Source of the DNA: Stutzerimonas kunmingensis
Lineage (GTDB): Bacteria; Pseudomonadota; Gammaproteobacteria; Pseudomonadales; Pseudomonadaceae
Length of the DNA: 64,000 nucleotides
Direction: 5' to 3'
Assembly: GCF_021432085.1 (NCBI RefSeq)
Contig: NZ_CP090366.1
Coordinates: 4,711,871 to 4,775,870 of the forward strand
Below the pieces are notes generated by a model, which saw only the letters and a program-made list of their open reading frames with translations, did not search any database and was not told where the DNA came from. The stretch's first letter is position 1. Every line of letters begins with the position of its first letter. The position numbers and the translations under genes were made by a program. This document shows positions 38,668-52,628 of this stretch, piece by piece.

Positions 38668-40128
38668 TCATGATCGACGGTAGGTCGGCGAGAACTCGAA
38701 GATATCCTTGGTGACCCAGCCAGCTGACTTCAACTCTGCAAGGGTGTCAGGATGCTCACTGAACGCCTTTGCTTGCGACGCCTCAACGGCGACTGCTACA
38801 GGCGTACCGGCTTTCTTAACAGCGGCTTCTGGTACTGCAGTGTTTGCGCGTGCAGGAGGGGTGACACCTCGAAGCAAAGCAAGACGGTCAGCTCGCCCAA
38901 GCCCACTGAACGCCATCATTTCCATCAGCTGCTCCTCTATGGGAAGCAGGTCGTCGAACTTGCGCATGCGATTAAGATCACGACTACGCAGAGCTGATAG
39001 CGCTGGCCTGAGTATTTGCATCTTGGAATTGCTTACTTTGACGATCGTCTCGGCAGTCACACGCTCGGAGCCGCTCTGAATGGCATAGCGCTGGCTCAGC
39101 ACCAATAACTTAACCAGGAAGTCGGTCACTCCCTGGGTGTGCTCGTACAGCGCTTCAAAAATCTCCGGTGTCAGTTCAGCCGTCTGCTTGCACCACTGAT
39201 AGCTCCAAAGGTTCTCGACCAGAAAACGCCACTCGTCATCCTCCTTCTCGAAGCGCTTGAACTCTATCATCCCCCCACCGCAACTGCGCCTGGCGACACG
39301 CATTACGTCCGAGAACAGGCTGATCATCGAATTCGTCCCTATGAACACGACCGGGATACCGATGTTGTTCACCAAGTGAAGGAAGAAATTCAGCATGCTT
39401 TCCTTACCCCCGGTCTTGGCCAGGTGAAGGTTCTGCAGCTCATCAATGAGCAAGGCGCCGATAAAAAACGTGCTGGCTACCTGTTCCATCTGCTGAAGCG
39501 CATCGTTGATGTTTCGATGCCGATGGCGCTTGTGGTAGTCCTTGTCGCCCAGTGCTTGGCCGACCGCGTGGAAGAACTGCTGACAAAAACCAGCCAACGA
39601 GCCATCTCGTGGACAATCAAGCTTGAGCCAGGTGATCTGGGTGTGGACGAATTGCTGGCCCTCATAATGCTCATGCCGGATCGTCTGAGGGTACAGGCTT
39701 AAAATGGCATGCAGTGCAGTGGACTTCCCAATACCACTCAGGCCCACAACGCTGAAGGTGTCAGCTGTTGATTTGAAAGCATCGTGATAGCGCTGAGCCC
39801 CTGACAAGGAATGAAGGTGCCTGACAGTTGAGGCACTAGTTGGATTACGGCCAACATATCCGCGGCGGATCAGCAGAGATAACAGGGACTCTAGTTCCAA
39901 ATGCAGCAGAAACGGCTGCACGACCGTCCTCAAGCGATCAATACAGTGAATCCGCGTTGCCCCGTCGAGCTCAAGCTCTTCAGGAGTTACCGGCTGGGGA
40001 AAATTAGATATCAGCTCGGCAGCCGCCGTTTCGTCAAGAATAGGAGGCAGCGCTTCGATCAGCGGGTTTCCAGCGTATTCAGTGATGACTTGCTTCGTAT
40101 AGCTCGCAAGAGCTTTGGCACCTCTCAT
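38668..40128 (-). CDS. tnsC: Tn7-type regulator ATPase TnsC
   Basis: A 486-residue AAA+ protein with Walker A GLSGIGKST at residues 129-137 and Walker B LLIDELQNL near residue 230. TnsC links the target selector to the TnsAB transposase and controls target immunity. It overlaps tnsB by 4 bp and precedes tnsD by 15 bp. The C-terminal ~80 residues are Ala-rich and not conserved in Tn7 TnsC. Confidence 0.92.
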   Translation of the reverse strand: MRGAKALASYTKQVITEYAGNPLIEALPPILDETAAAELISNFPQPVTPEELELDGATRIHCIDRLRTVVQPFLLHLELESLLSLLIRRGYVGRNPTSASTVRHLHSLSGAQRYHDAFKSTADTFSVVGLSGIGKSTALHAILSLYPQTIRHEHYEGQQFVHTQITWLKLDCPRDGSLAGFCQQFFHAVGQALGDKDYHKRHRHRNINDALQQMEQVASTFFIGALLIDELQNLHLAKTGGKESMLNFFLHLVNNIGIPVVFIGTNSMISLFSDVMRVARRSCGGGMIEFKRFEKEDDEWRFLVENLWSYQWCKQTAELTPEIFEALYEHTQGVTDFLVKLLVLSQRYAIQSGSERVTAETIVKVSNSKMQILRPALSALRSRDLNRMRKFDDLLPIEEQLMEMMAFSGLGRADRLALLRGVTPPARANTAVPEAAVKKAGTPVAVAVEASQAKAFSEHPDTLAELKSAGWVTKDIFEFSPTYRRS

Positions 40129-42293
40129 TTAGTCTGCCCCGGTCGAACTCTGTTGAGCAAGTCGATAACCTGCGCGGTACGCGGTCCAGCGTACGAATCT
40201 CGGGCAATGGCGGGACCCTGCGCATCAGGTTGAACGGGTTCTGCGCGTACGCCGTCTGGAACAGTAGCGTTCTCACGCTCAAGCAGTCGCTCTTCAACAC
40301 GATTCTCGCGTATGTTCGATACCGCTTCAGCCTTGGTGCTAGCAGCTGGTTCAAGCTTCCGCTCGGCCAATGCATTACTGATAATTTGCCCCACGGTGTC
40401 GGCCAAGCCCACTCGGCTTTCGAGTTCAGCGCGCTTATGAGCCGGAGGCATCTGCCGATAGGCCTCCAGAAGATCGTAGATCTCGTCCGAACGATAATTT
40501 GCATACTTGGCATCCGACCGTCTGAGGTCGCAGCGCAGGAATTCCTTGTTCTCGCCCTTGATCCAGATGTGCGCTGCGGAGTTCGGATCAAACCAGCAAT
40601 CAATAGACCAAACGCCATTGCGACGCGCTTTTGCGAACCAGTTTTCCTGGACAGCCATCTCGCAGGAGTAATGCATACCGCGGAACAAAACTCCCCCCTT
40701 CTGGACGGTGGCTCGCTCTCGAGGCAGCAAGTTGAGATAAATCAGCTCGTCAGGACGCTTGTTAGCCTGGATAAGGTCATTTTCCAAAGCCCACCTCCAG
40801 ATCTCCATCGGGGTGGGTTGAACGCCATCGTTCATCATCGCTTGGGTGAGCCGATCAGGCTGCCGGTGATGACGGTTGTAGTGAAGAATGCACTCGATCA
40901 TGATCTGGGTGAACTCCTTCAGAGTCAGCGTCGCATCGAGCCGATAATCACGCTCGCCGCGCTCCTTCTCTCGGGCCGCAACCCCGCCGGGGAGCCACCT
41001 AATACCGGTCAAGTCATTCAGGATGCCGAAGCGGCTCTCGACCATGGGCTTCCAATCCGGTCGATACGGAGGAGCCGTCCCCATATCGATACCCAGGCCA
41101 GCCGCGAGACCCTCAGCTGCTAACCCCAACATTTCACCTCTATCGGAGTAGATCTGATGTGGCAGGTGATGACAATCCCAATCCTCAGGACTGATATCCA
41201 CGCCGTTCTGCGCGCAAAATTCCACCTTGGAGGTGAATGCGTTGAACAGTGCCTGTCGAGCCCCGTTCCAGCTAGGCCCCTCAAGGCCGACATACAGGCC
41301 AACAATCATCCCCGAGAAACTGTCAACCACGATGTACACCACGGGCCGCCCGATGAGCATCCGTCGGGAGTAGCTGTTGACCAAGTAAATGTCAGCAATG
41401 GTCGCGTCTACTTCGAATTGATGACCTGGCCCTCTAAGCCAATCGCGGACGGTACCGGACAACGGGCGGCAGTCCTTCAGCCACCTCCTCATGCCCATAC
41501 GGCCACGATCGGTGTCGATCTCATCAAAGAATTGCTTGCCCCAGTAATCGAACTGGTTGAATGTGGGAATCTCAGATTCAGGAAGCAAGCGAACTCGATT
41601 CTCGGCGTATTTTGAAAGCTCTTTTTCCGAGTAGAAGTTGCTCAGCATTTTGTCGTAAGCGCTGCGGATCGTTGATGTCTTGTTCTGCGCATAAAGTGCG
41701 TAAGACAGCCGAATGCATCGTTTGTCGATTTCGCTTAGTAATTTGGCACGTGAGACTAGCACCCCTTGATACTTAGGCTTTCGTCCTGGCGGGTTATCAA
41801 CGGAATAATTGCGACTCCCAACACCTACAGCAGAATAGTTTTTTAGAAGCGCATTTCTTACCTGGCCATAGAACCAGTATCTATACAACAGGCGATAGAT
41901 CGTCTTTCGCTGCACGCCTACCTCAGCAGCACGATTTCCGACCAGCCGGCCCATCTCGCCTTGAGAGAATATCTGTCCTGGATACGCCGGATCCAAAAGT
42001 GGCGCAATCAAAGCCCATTTTTCGTCCCTATCGCGCCTAGCACTCTCGTCTAGATCATCTTCCAAAACCAAAAGAAATTCTGGCACCGCCGTAACTACAG
42101 GCTTTGTATGGCCCGATGCCAATGACGCCCTGAGCTCCTCCAGGCCAATGGAATAGGGCTTCCTGGGAGGTTCAGTCAGATCGATTATGACCAGTGCATC
42201 GTTTTTTTCATCAAGGTGAAGTGCTCTCGCCGTAGTATAGAGCACGGAGAGTTCTGTGAGCGGCTCGAAGACATCATTGACTGAAATATTCAT
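40125..42293 (-). CDS. tnsB: Tn7-type DDE transposase TnsB
   Basis: A 722-residue retroviral-integrase-superfamily transposase that cuts and joins the 3' ends. Catalytic residues are visible in FEVDATIADI (~294), IYSDRGEML (~381) and PMVESRFGILN (~418). It binds the repeats at both ends. The C-terminal beta-barrel region is followed by a Glu/Arg-rich tail that probably contacts TnsC. It overlaps tnsA by 4 bp and tnsC by 4 bp. Confidence 0.93.
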   Translation of the reverse strand: MNISVNDVFEPLTELSVLYTTARALHLDEKNDALVIIDLTEPPRKPYSIGLEELRASLASGHTKPVVTAVPEFLLVLEDDLDESARRDRDEKWALIAPLLDPAYPGQIFSQGEMGRLVGNRAAEVGVQRKTIYRLLYRYWFYGQVRNALLKNYSAVGVGSRNYSVDNPPGRKPKYQGVLVSRAKLLSEIDKRCIRLSYALYAQNKTSTIRSAYDKMLSNFYSEKELSKYAENRVRLLPESEIPTFNQFDYWGKQFFDEIDTDRGRMGMRRWLKDCRPLSGTVRDWLRGPGHQFEVDATIADIYLVNSYSRRMLIGRPVVYIVVDSFSGMIVGLYVGLEGPSWNGARQALFNAFTSKVEFCAQNGVDISPEDWDCHHLPHQIYSDRGEMLGLAAEGLAAGLGIDMGTAPPYRPDWKPMVESRFGILNDLTGIRWLPGGVAAREKERGERDYRLDATLTLKEFTQIMIECILHYNRHHRQPDRLTQAMMNDGVQPTPMEIWRWALENDLIQANKRPDELIYLNLLPRERATVQKGGVLFRGMHYSCEMAVQENWFAKARRNGVWSIDCWFDPNSAAHIWIKGENKEFLRCDLRRSDAKYANYRSDEIYDLLEAYRQMPPAHKRAELESRVGLADTVGQIISNALAERKLEPAASTKAEAVSNIRENRVEERLLERENATVPDGVRAEPVQPDAQGPAIARDSYAGPRTAQVIDLLNRVRPGQTK

Positions 42294-43144
42294 GACGACC
42301 TCTCGCTAAGTTTTATCATTTCGGTGGCGGGAACAACTTTGAAATCTGGTAAGGGCGACTTAAGATGTAACGGCGCACCGCTTAAGTCGAGTCTTATAAT
42401 CTTCCGCCAGATCAAATTAAAGAAAATGTCGCGAGCTTCGCTATACGGTATAGATAATCGGTTGCCAATTTTTCTCAAGCTTTCTGAGGTTGACCAAGGG
42501 CAAATCCTTACCGATTCAAGAATCTCGATAAATTCCGAATGCAGCGAGACATCCATCAGGGCACGAGGCAATTTTGCGTATTTTCGAAGGAATCCAAGAT
42601 TCTGGATTAAGTCGGGCGTAAATAGCTCCTCCGTTACGATGCTCCAATCAACGCCTTGGCTGATCCAGAATCGTCTCTCGACATCCAACTTCTCCAAAGT
42701 TCGAGCACAGTCTCTACCTTTAAGGTCTTCCTGATATTTGATCGTCCGAGCAACCGACTTGAGATCCCCGTTTGGCTGCTGAACGGTCAGCAGAAAGTCA
42801 GTGGTCATTACCATAGGAACAGAAGTGGGTCTGTACCTTGGGTACCGAACACCGATTGCTCTGGCTATAGCCTGGGTGCTTTCCAACGGCAGCAGGGGAT
42901 ATTGCTCGCGGATGTCGACTACGTCCTCTGAAAACTCAGAGAGTAAAAAGTACGCTCGTTCAAGATCGGATAGGAGGTGATGAATCCGGTCAATCTTAAC
43001 GCCTGGGATTTTCCAGGAACGACCCCTTGAAGGAACATCTTGAACACGCAGCCAAGGCACGTACTCAGCTCCGGCACCTGCTCCAAAACCATTGGCAATG
43101 TGCCGTTCAATATCCTGACTTGAAGCAAACCTACGACCTCGCAC
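42290..43144 (-). CDS. tnsA: Tn7-type endonuclease TnsA
   Basis: A 284-residue restriction-like nuclease that cuts the 5' ends and so allows cut-and-paste transfer. The catalytic Glu lies in SDLERAYFLLSEF, the Asp in VMTTDFLLT and the Lys in ARTIKYQEDLKG; where Tn7 TnsA has Gln two residues before the Lys, this protein appears to have Thr. The C-terminal half carries the HTH-like domain that contacts TnsC. It is the first gene of the operon and starts 257 bp from the transposon right end. Confidence 0.92.
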   Translation of the reverse strand: MRGRRFASSQDIERHIANGFGAGAGAEYVPWLRVQDVPSRGRSWKIPGVKIDRIHHLLSDLERAYFLLSEFSEDVVDIREQYPLLPLESTQAIARAIGVRYPRYRPTSVPMVMTTDFLLTVQQPNGDLKSVARTIKYQEDLKGRDCARTLEKLDVERRFWISQGVDWSIVTEELFTPDLIQNLGFLRKYAKLPRALMDVSLHSEFIEILESVRICPWSTSESLRKIGNRLSIPYSEARDIFFNLIWRKIIRLDLSGAPLHLKSPLPDFKVVPATEMIKLSERSS

Positions 43145-43304
43145 CCTCCCTCCTCAGTCCGTCCGGACCGTTCCCTCAGACGGCAAAAGTATAGTTCTAG
43201 GAAAACGCAGGGCTGCCAAGCAGCCATGTCGAAGGGCTTTCCAGACTACTCCTACTAAAATCTAACGTGGCGGTCGCTGACAAACGGCTTAGCCCATAAA
43301 CGGA

Positions 43305-43328
43305 AAACCCCTGTAGATACAGGGGTTT
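43305..43328. terminator. Palindromic hairpin inside the transposon right end
   Basis: AAACCCCTGTA and TACAGGGGTTT form a perfect 11-bp stem around two bases. Read on the minus strand it is followed by TTTTCC, giving a terminator that would stop glmS transcripts from running into tnsA. It lies just inside the three TnsB repeats. Confidence 0.7.
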
Positions 43329-43334
43329 AGGCAT

Positions 43335-43401
43335 TGTGTCAGACTTTAATAGCTTGTGTCAGACTTTATTATATTGTGTCAATCTTTATTCCGTGCAGCC
43401 A
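43335..43401. repeat. Transposon right end with three TnsB-type binding sites
   Basis: TGTGTCAGACTTTAAT (43335-43350), TGTGTCAGACTTTATT (43355-43370) and TGTGTCAATCTTTATT (43375-43390) are spaced exactly 20 bp apart. The outermost copy continues into the terminal sequence GTGCAGCCA at 43401. They are the inverse complement of the left-end sites. Confidence 0.85.
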
Positions 43402-43426
43402 ACACGCTCTCTGGCGCGCCCGCCGG
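43402..43426. promoter_or_regulatory. attTn7 junction: right copy of ACACG and glmS-proximal target DNA
   Basis: ACACG at 43402-43406 is the second copy of the duplicated target. From its outer edge to the glmS stop codon is 25 bp, the spacing known for Tn7. The TnsD-binding site is expected within the last codons of glmS from 43427 on. Confidence 0.85.
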
Positions 43427-45277
43427 TCACTCCACCGTGACGGACTTGGCGAGGTTACGTGGCTGGTCGACATCGGTACCGCGCAGCACGGCAACGTAGT
43501 ACGACAGCAGTTGCAGCGGCAGGGTATAGAGGATCGGCGCAAGAACATCGTGGATATGCGGCATGTTCACCACGAAGATCCCTTCACCGTTGTCGAACCC
43601 GGCTTCACGGTCGGCAAAGACGATCAGCTCACCACCACGGGCGCGCACTTCCTGCAGGTTGGACTTGAGCTTTTCGAGCAACTCGTTGTTCGGCGCCACC
43701 GTGACCACCGGCATGTCGGCGTCCACCAGCGCCAGCGGGCCGTGCTTGAGCTCACCGGCCGGGTAGGCCTCGGCATGGATGTAGGAAATTTCCTTGAGCT
43801 TGAGCGCACCCTCCATCGCCACCGGATATTGAGCGCCGCGGCCGAGGAACAGGGTGTGATGCTTCTCGGCGAAGTGCTCGGAAATCTTCTCCACCGTAGC
43901 ATCCATCGCCAGCGCCTCACCCAGGCGGGTCGGCAGCCGGCGCAGCTCGTCGACCAGTTCGGCCTCGAGCGCAGGGGAAAGCGTGCCCCGGACCTGGCCC
44001 AGCGACAGCGTCAGCAACAACAGGCCAACCAGCTGGGTGGTGAAGGCCTTGGTCGAAGCCACGCCGATTTCCGGGCCGGCCTGGGTGAGCAGGGTCAGGT
44101 CCGACTCGCGCACCAGCGAACTGATGCCGACGTTGCAGATCGCCAGGCTGGCGAGATAGCGCCCTTCCTGCTCGGTGCGCGCCTTGGCGTTACGCAGCGC
44201 TGCCAGCGAATCTGCCGTCTCGCCGGACTGGGAGATGGTGACGAACAGGGTGTCCGGCTGCACCACTACCTTGCGGTAGCGGAATTCGCTGGCAACCTCG
44301 ACCTGACAGGGTATGCCGGCCAGCTCCTCCAGCCAGTAACGCGCGACCATGCCGGCGTGATAGCTGGTGCCACAGGCGACGATCTGCACATTGCGCACTT
44401 TGGCGAACAGCTCGGCGGCTTGCGGTCCGAACGCCTGCACCAGCACCTGATGATCGCCTAGCCGGCCTTCCAGGGTGCGCTGCACCACCTTCGGCTGCTC
44501 GTGAATCTCCTTGAGCATGAAGTGGCGGTACTCGCCCTTGTCCGCCGCCTCGGCACCTTCGTGGTACTGCACGGCCTCGCGCTGCACCGGCTGGCCGTCG
44601 ACATCCCAGATCTGCACCGCATCGCGGCGGATTTCGGCGATGTCGCCCTCTTCCAGATACATGAAACGGTCTGTGACCTGACGCAGCGCCAGCTGGTCCG
44701 AGGCGAGGAAGTTTTCGCCCAGGCCCAGACCGATCACCAGCGGGCTGCCGCTGCGCGCGGCGAGCAGGCGATCCGGTTGCCGCGCACTGATCACCGCCAG
44801 TCCGTAGGCGCCATGCAGTTCCTTGACCGCCGCCTTCAGCGCAGCGGTGAGGTCGCCGAGCGAATCGAGCTTGTGGTGCAGCAGGTGCACGATGACTTCG
44901 GTGTCGGTATCCGAGAGGAATACGTAACCCATCTCCTTGAGCTGGGCCCGCAGCGCCTCGTGGTTCTCGATGATGCCGTTGTGCACCACGGCCAGATCGT
45001 CACCGGAGAAATGCGGATGGGCATTGCGCTCGCAGGGCGCACCATGGGTAGCCCAGCGGGTATGCGCAATGCCCAGGCGGCCGGCCAGCTGCGTCTGCTG
45101 CTGAGCCTGCTCCAGTTCGGCGACCTTACCGTTCCGGCGCAGACGCTCGAGTGTGCCGTTCTCGTCCAGCACGGCGACGCCGGCACTGTCATAGCCACGG
45201 TATTCCAGGCGCTTGAGGCCCTCGAGAAGGATCGCGGTGATGTTGCGTTCGGCGACGGCGCCAACGATGCCACACAT
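43427..45277 (-). CDS. glmS: Glutamine-fructose-6-phosphate aminotransferase GlmS
   Basis: A 616-residue enzyme that makes glucosamine-6-phosphate for cell-wall and LPS synthesis. It begins MCGIVGA, so Cys2 is the glutaminase nucleophile; I chose the ATG at 45277 over the TTG two codons earlier. Two SIS isomerase domains follow (for example [13 protein letters not shown]), and the C-terminus is LAKSVTVE. Its last codons are the target recognised by TnsD, so insertion downstream leaves it intact. It starts 2 bp from the glmR stop. Confidence 0.97.
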   Translation of the reverse strand: MCGIVGAVAERNITAILLEGLKRLEYRGYDSAGVAVLDENGTLERLRRNGKVAELEQAQQQTQLAGRLGIAHTRWATHGAPCERNAHPHFSGDDLAVVHNGIIENHEALRAQLKEMGYVFLSDTDTEVIVHLLHHKLDSLGDLTAALKAAVKELHGAYGLAVISARQPDRLLAARSGSPLVIGLGLGENFLASDQLALRQVTDRFMYLEEGDIAEIRRDAVQIWDVDGQPVQREAVQYHEGAEAADKGEYRHFMLKEIHEQPKVVQRTLEGRLGDHQVLVQAFGPQAAELFAKVRNVQIVACGTSYHAGMVARYWLEELAGIPCQVEVASEFRYRKVVVQPDTLFVTISQSGETADSLAALRNAKARTEQEGRYLASLAICNVGISSLVRESDLTLLTQAGPEIGVASTKAFTTQLVGLLLLTLSLGQVRGTLSPALEAELVDELRRLPTRLGEALAMDATVEKISEHFAEKHHTLFLGRGAQYPVAMEGALKLKEISYIHAEAYPAGELKHGPLALVDADMPVVTVAPNNELLEKLKSNLQEVRARGGELIVFADREAGFDNGEGIFVVNMPHIHDVLAPILYTLPLQLLSYYVAVLRGTDVDQPRNLAKSVTVE

Positions 45278-45279
45278 GC

Positions 45280-46062
45280 TCAAGTCTCCAGATTGGTTTC
45301 GACGGCCACGCAGATCAGTTTGACGCCGCGGGCCAGGATGCTGCTGCGCGCCTCGTCGCTGAGGCGCTCATCGGTAATCAGGGTATGCACGCTGCTCCAG
45401 GGCAGCTCGAGATTGGGGATGCGCCGACCGATCTTGTCGGCCTCGGCGAGCACGATGACTTCGCGCGCGACGTCGGCCATCACTCGGGACAACCCTAGCA
45501 GTTCGTTGAAGGTGGTGGTGCCCCGCTCCAGATCGATGCCATCGGCACCGATGAACAGTTGGTCGAAGTCATAGGAGCGCAGCACCTGCTCGGCGACCTG
45601 GCCCTGAAAGGACTCCGAATGCGGGTCCCAGGTGCCGCCGGTCATCAGCAGCACCGGTTCATGCTCCAGCTCACGCAGGGCATTGGCCACGTTCAGCGAG
45701 TTAGTCATCACCACCAGGCCATGTCTGTGGCCCAGTTGCGGAATCATCGCCGCCGTGGTGGTGCCGCTGTCGATAATGACCCGCGCATGCTCGCGAATGC
45801 AGCCGACAGCGGCGGCGGCAATTGCCTGCTTCCAGGGCGACACCGGCTGCACGCTGTCGCCGATCAGCTCCTGTGGCAACTGTACCGCCCCGCCGTAACG
45901 GCGCAGCAGCAGGCCGTTCTTCTCGAGTGCGGCGAGGTCCTTGCGGATGGTGACTTCCGAGGTTTCGAAGCGCCGCGACAGCTCGTCCACACTGACCTCG
46001 CCGAGCTCGTTGAGCAAGGCGAGGATCGCGTGGCGACGTTGTGGAGTGTTGCGCTTCGACAT
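45280..46062 (-). CDS. glmR: DeoR-family regulator GlmR
   Basis: A 260-residue repressor with an N-terminal winged helix ([34 protein letters not shown]) and a C-terminal sugar-phosphate-sensing domain ([31 protein letters not shown]). Its position between glmU and glmS matches GlmR of Pseudomonas, thought to control amino-sugar genes. I used the ATG at 46062; the longer frame to 46317 overlaps glmU and has no conserved sequence. Confidence 0.88.
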   Translation of the reverse strand: MSKRNTPQRRHAILALLNELGEVSVDELSRRFETSEVTIRKDLAALEKNGLLLRRYGGAVQLPQELIGDSVQPVSPWKQAIAAAAVGCIREHARVIIDSGTTTAAMIPQLGHRHGLVVMTNSLNVANALRELEHEPVLLMTGGTWDPHSESFQGQVAEQVLRSYDFDQLFIGADGIDLERGTTTFNELLGLSRVMADVAREVIVLAEADKIGRRIPNLELPWSSVHTLITDERLSDEARSSILARGVKLICVAVETNLET

Positions 46063-46192
46063 AGATATGTTTCGATTCGAAAGATAACGGCGCGAATCAA
46101 AACATAAGTGCTTACGGGCTGCAAGCTGCTGGCGATCCGGCGTCACCCACCAACAGCGGGAAGCAGGCCCGCATCCCGCGCCGAACGCGGAT

Positions 46193-47554
46193 CTACGACT
46201 GCTTCTTCGGTCGCTGCCAGCCTTCGATATTGCGCTGGCGACCGCGGCCGAGGCCCAGGGTATGGGCCGGCACGTCCTCGGTGATCGTCGAACCGGCGCC
46301 GGTCGTTGCGCCATCACCGAGATTCAGCGGTGCAACCAGCGAACTGTTGGAACCGATGAAAACGTCCTCGCCCATCACCGTCCTGAATTTGTTGGCGCCA
46401 TCGTAGTTGCAGGTGATGGTACCGGCACCGATGTTGGTCCGCGCGCCGATCTCGGCGTCACCGAGGTAGCTGAGATGCCCGGCCTTGGCGCCATCGCCGA
46501 GGGTCGCGTTCTTCAGCTCGACGAAGTTGCCGACATGCGCCTTGGCGCCGAGCACGCTGCCTGGACGCAGCCGCGCGAACGGGCCGCAATCGGCACTCTC
46601 GCCGACTACCGCACCCTCAAGATGGGAGTTGGCCTTGACGATCGCACCGCGACGCAACGTGCTGTCCTTGATCACGCAGTTCGGTCCGATCTGCACGTCG
46701 TCTTCGATGACCACCGTGCCTTCGAGCACCACATTCACGTCGATCAGCACGTCTCGCCCGACCTCCACCTCGCCACGCAGATCGAAACGCGCCGGGTCGC
46801 GCAGCGTCACACCCCGGGCCATCAAACGACGAGCGGCACGCTGCTGGTAATGGCGTTCCAGCTCGGCCAGCTGGATACGGTCGTTGGCACCTTGCACTTC
46901 CATGGCGTCCAGCGGCTGCTCGGTGGCAACGCGCAGGCCGTCGGCCACAGCCATGGCGATGACGTCAGTCAGGTAGTACTCGCCCTGGGCATTGCTGTTG
47001 GACAGGCGACCCAGCCATTCGCCGATACGGCTGCCCGGTACGGCGAGAATCCCGGTATTGCCCTCGCGGATCGCCTTCTGCTCGTCGCTGGCATCCTTGT
47101 GCTCGACGATAGCCTGCACTTCGCCGCGCGCGTCGCGGACGATGCGTCCATAGCCGGTTGGGTCGTCCAGCTTCACCGTCAGCAGCGCGAGTTGCTCCGG
47201 CCCTACCTTCTGCAACAGGCGCTGCAGGGTGTCGGCTTCGATCAGTGGTACGTCACCGTAAAGGATCAGCACGCGCTCGGCCGACAGATTCGGCAACGCC
47301 TGGGCCACTGCATGCCCGGTACCCAGCTGCTCGGCTTGAACCACGTAATTGAGGTCTTCACCGGCCAGCCGCTGGCGCACCTGCTCGGCACCGTGGCCGA
47401 TGACCACTTGAATGCTCTGTGGCTGCAGCGCGCGGGCCGTATCGATGACGTGCCCAAGCATGGATTTTCCGGCAACCGGGTGCAGCACCTTGGGCAGGGC
47501 CGAGCGCATGCGGGTGCCCTGGCCAGCGGCGAGAATGACGATATCGAGAGACAT
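46193..47554 (-). CDS. glmU: Bifunctional UDP-GlcNAc pyrophosphorylase/acetyltransferase GlmU
   Basis: A 453-residue enzyme for the last two steps to UDP-N-acetylglucosamine. The N-terminal uridyltransferase has the nucleotide-binding [18 protein letters not shown]; the C-terminal left-handed beta-helix acetyltransferase has hexapeptide repeats ([30 protein letters not shown]). It lies downstream of atpC beyond a terminator, upstream of glmR and glmS. Confidence 0.97.
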   Translation of the reverse strand: MSLDIVILAAGQGTRMRSALPKVLHPVAGKSMLGHVIDTARALQPQSIQVVIGHGAEQVRQRLAGEDLNYVVQAEQLGTGHAVAQALPNLSAERVLILYGDVPLIEADTLQRLLQKVGPEQLALLTVKLDDPTGYGRIVRDARGEVQAIVEHKDASDEQKAIREGNTGILAVPGSRIGEWLGRLSNSNAQGEYYLTDVIAMAVADGLRVATEQPLDAMEVQGANDRIQLAELERHYQQRAARRLMARGVTLRDPARFDLRGEVEVGRDVLIDVNVVLEGTVVIEDDVQIGPNCVIKDSTLRRGAIVKANSHLEGAVVGESADCGPFARLRPGSVLGAKAHVGNFVELKNATLGDGAKAGHLSYLGDAEIGARTNIGAGTITCNYDGANKFRTVMGEDVFIGSNSSLVAPLNLGDGATTGAGSTITEDVPAHTLGLGRGRQRNIEGWQRPKKQS

Positions 47555-47635
47555 GCAGCGATTCCTGAACGGTATCGGCCCGGCAGTTCACCCATAAGTA
47601 GTCAGGGTGCAGCTGCGCCGACAAATGGCAGAAAA

Positions 47636-47665
47636 AGAAAAAGGGTAGCCAAGGCTACCCTTTTA
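47636..47665 (-). terminator. Rho-independent terminator after the atp operon
   Basis: AAGGGTAGCC-AA-GGCTACCCTT with a T-rich tail on the minus strand (TTTTTCTTTTT), about 30 bp past the atpC stop. Confidence 0.88.
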
Positions 47666-47692
47666 CTCGTGCGCGATGAAGTCGCGAGTCGG

Positions 47693-48121
47693 TCAGTGCC
47701 GACCGTACTTCTTGCGCATTGCCTCGATGGTTCGCAGCTGGGCTGCGGCCTCGGCCAGGCGAGCGGCGGCGGAGCCGTAATCGAACTCCGCGCCCTTCTC
47801 GTGCAGGGCCTTCTCGGCAGCTTTGACGGCAGCCTGAGCGGCAGCTTCGTCGATGTCCTTGGCGCGCGTAGCGGTATCGGCGAGAACCTTCACCATGTTC
47901 GGCTGCACTTCGATGAAGCCGCCGGAGATGTAGAAGATCTCCTCGTCACCACCCTGCTTGATCACTCGAACCGGACCCGGCTTGAGATCGGTCAGCAGCG
48001 GCGCGTGACCCGGCAGAACGCCGATGTCACCCAGGTTGCCGTGGGCGACGACCATTTCCACCAGCCCCGAGAACAGCTCTTCTTCCGCACTGACGATGTC
48101 GCAATGCACTGTCATAGCCAT
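47693..48121 (-). CDS. atpC: ATP synthase epsilon subunit
   Basis: A 142-residue F1 epsilon chain ([37 protein letters not shown]). It couples the c-ring to the central stalk and inhibits hydrolysis. I used the ATG at 48121, which has CGAGG at the right distance; an ATG two codons earlier is too close to it. Last gene of the atp operon. Confidence 0.95.
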   Translation of the reverse strand: MAMTVHCDIVSAEEELFSGLVEMVVAHGNLGDIGVLPGHAPLLTDLKPGPVRVIKQGGDEEIFYISGGFIEVQPNMVKVLADTATRAKDIDEAAAQAAVKAAEKALHEKGAEFDYGSAAARLAEAAAQLRTIEAMRKKYGRH

Positions 48122-48195
48122 GTTCATGCCTCGGTAATCAGCCTGACCAGCAGCTGCCGGTCAGGCTGGTTGGCGCCCGCGAACGGGCGCGCCAG

Positions 48196-49602
<1,407 letters not shown>

Positions 49603-50469
49603 TTAAACCGCGGCAGCGCCGCCGACGATTTCCGAAATTTCCTGAGTGATCGCAGCCTGACGGGCCTTGTTGTAGACCAGTTGCAGGTCGCCGATCAGCT
49701 CACCGGCGTTGTCGGTTGCGTTCTTCATGGCAATCATCCGCGCGGCCTGTTCGGCTGCGCCGTTCTCAACCACCGCCTGATAGGCCTGGGACTCGATGAA
49801 CCGTACCAGCAGAGCATCCAGCAGCTGCTGGGCGTCCGGCTCGTAGAGGTAGTCCCACTGACCTTTCTTGACCGGCTCGGCGTTCTCGTCTGCGGCCAGC
49901 GGCAGCAGTTGGTCGACCGTGGGCTTCTGGGTCATGGTGTTGATGAACTTGTTGGATACCAGGTACAAGCGATCGATACGGCCATTGTGGAAGCCTTCCA
50001 GCATGACCTTGACGCTGCCGATCAGATCATTGATCGACGGCTCTTCGCCGAGGTTGCCGATCGCTGCGACGACGTTGCCGCCGAAGCTGCGGAAGAAGCT
50101 CGCGCCTTTGTTGCCGATCACGCAGAGGTCGACTTCGACCTTCTGATCGTGCCACTCCTTCATGTTCTTGATCAGGACCTTGAACAGGTTGATGTTCAGG
50201 CCACCGCAAAGACCACGATCGGTCGACACGACGATGTAGCCGACACGCTTGACCGGACGCTCTACCATGAACGGATGACGGTATTCCGGGTTGGCAAAGG
50301 CCAGATGGCCGATTACCTGCCGGATCCGCTCCGCATAAGGGCGACTGGCAGCCATGCGCATCTGTGCCTTGCGCATCTTGCTGACCGCCACCTTTTCCAT
50401 GGCGCTGGTGATCTTCTGCGTGCTTTTGATGCTCGCAATCTTGCTGCGAATCTCTTTTGCGCCTGCCAT
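49603..50469 (-). CDS. atpG: ATP synthase gamma subunit
   Basis: A 288-residue rotor shaft. It has long N- and C-terminal helices ([20 protein letters not shown] at the start; [20 protein letters not shown] near the end) that form the coiled coil turning within the alpha3beta3 ring. Standard position between atpA and atpD. Confidence 0.97.
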   Translation of the reverse strand: MAGAKEIRSKIASIKSTQKITSAMEKVAVSKMRKAQMRMAASRPYAERIRQVIGHLAFANPEYRHPFMVERPVKRVGYIVVSTDRGLCGGLNINLFKVLIKNMKEWHDQKVEVDLCVIGNKGASFFRSFGGNVVAAIGNLGEEPSINDLIGSVKVMLEGFHNGRIDRLYLVSNKFINTMTQKPTVDQLLPLAADENAEPVKKGQWDYLYEPDAQQLLDALLVRFIESQAYQAVVENGAAEQAARMIAMKNATDNAGELIGDLQLVYNKARQAAITQEISEIVGGAAAV

Positions 50470-50519
50470 TTGACACCTATCGGGTTAGCAGGCGGGAGCC
50501 TCACGGCTCCCGCTGCGGC

Positions 50520-52064
<1,545 letters not shown>

Positions 52065-52079
52065 GCCATGACCCTCAAA

Positions 52080-52616
52080 TCAGGATTTCAACGATTCGGC
52101 CAACTGGCTCAGTTTGCCGCGGACCGAACCGTCGACAACCACATCACCGGCGCGAATCAACACGCCGCCGATCAGCGCAGGATTCACGGCCTGCTGGAGG
52201 TTGACGGTGCGATCTAGCCGCTTCGACAGGGCGGCAGCCAAAGTTTGGAGTTGCTCGTTGCTGAGCTCGAAGGCGGTTTCAACTTCTGCCTCGAGCGTTT
52301 TCTCGGCTTGCGCCTTGATGTCCTCGTACAGCTCCCACACGGTCGGCAGTACCGACAGGCGATCATTCTCGCCAAGGGTCTGGACGTAGTTGCGGAAAGC
52401 TTCGTCGGCGTCGTCACCGAGTAGACGCACCAGCCCCTGGACCTTGCTTTCGCTGGTCAGGCGGGGGTCGTTCAGCAACGCTGCGACTTCTGGGACTTCA
52501 ACAGCGATGGCGGCCAGGTTCAGCATTTTCGACCAGGACTCGGTCGTTCCTGCGGCGCTGGCAAACTCGAAAGCGGCTTTCGCGTAAGGCCGAGCAAGCG
52601 TCTGGGTATTGATCAT
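52080..52616 (-). CDS. atpH: ATP synthase delta subunit
   Basis: A 178-residue stator subunit linking the peripheral stalk (b) to the top of F1. The N-terminus TLARPYAKAAFEFA and the C-terminal LIGGVLIRAGDVVVDGSVRG block are diagnostic. It lies 15 bp upstream of atpA. Confidence 0.96.
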   Translation of the reverse strand: MINTQTLARPYAKAAFEFASAAGTTESWSKMLNLAAIAVEVPEVAALLNDPRLTSESKVQGLVRLLGDDADEAFRNYVQTLGENDRLSVLPTVWELYEDIKAQAEKTLEAEVETAFELSNEQLQTLAAALSKRLDRTVNLQQAVNPALIGGVLIRAGDVVVDGSVRGKLSQLAESLKS

Positions 52617-52628
52617 CGCTTGCCTCGC

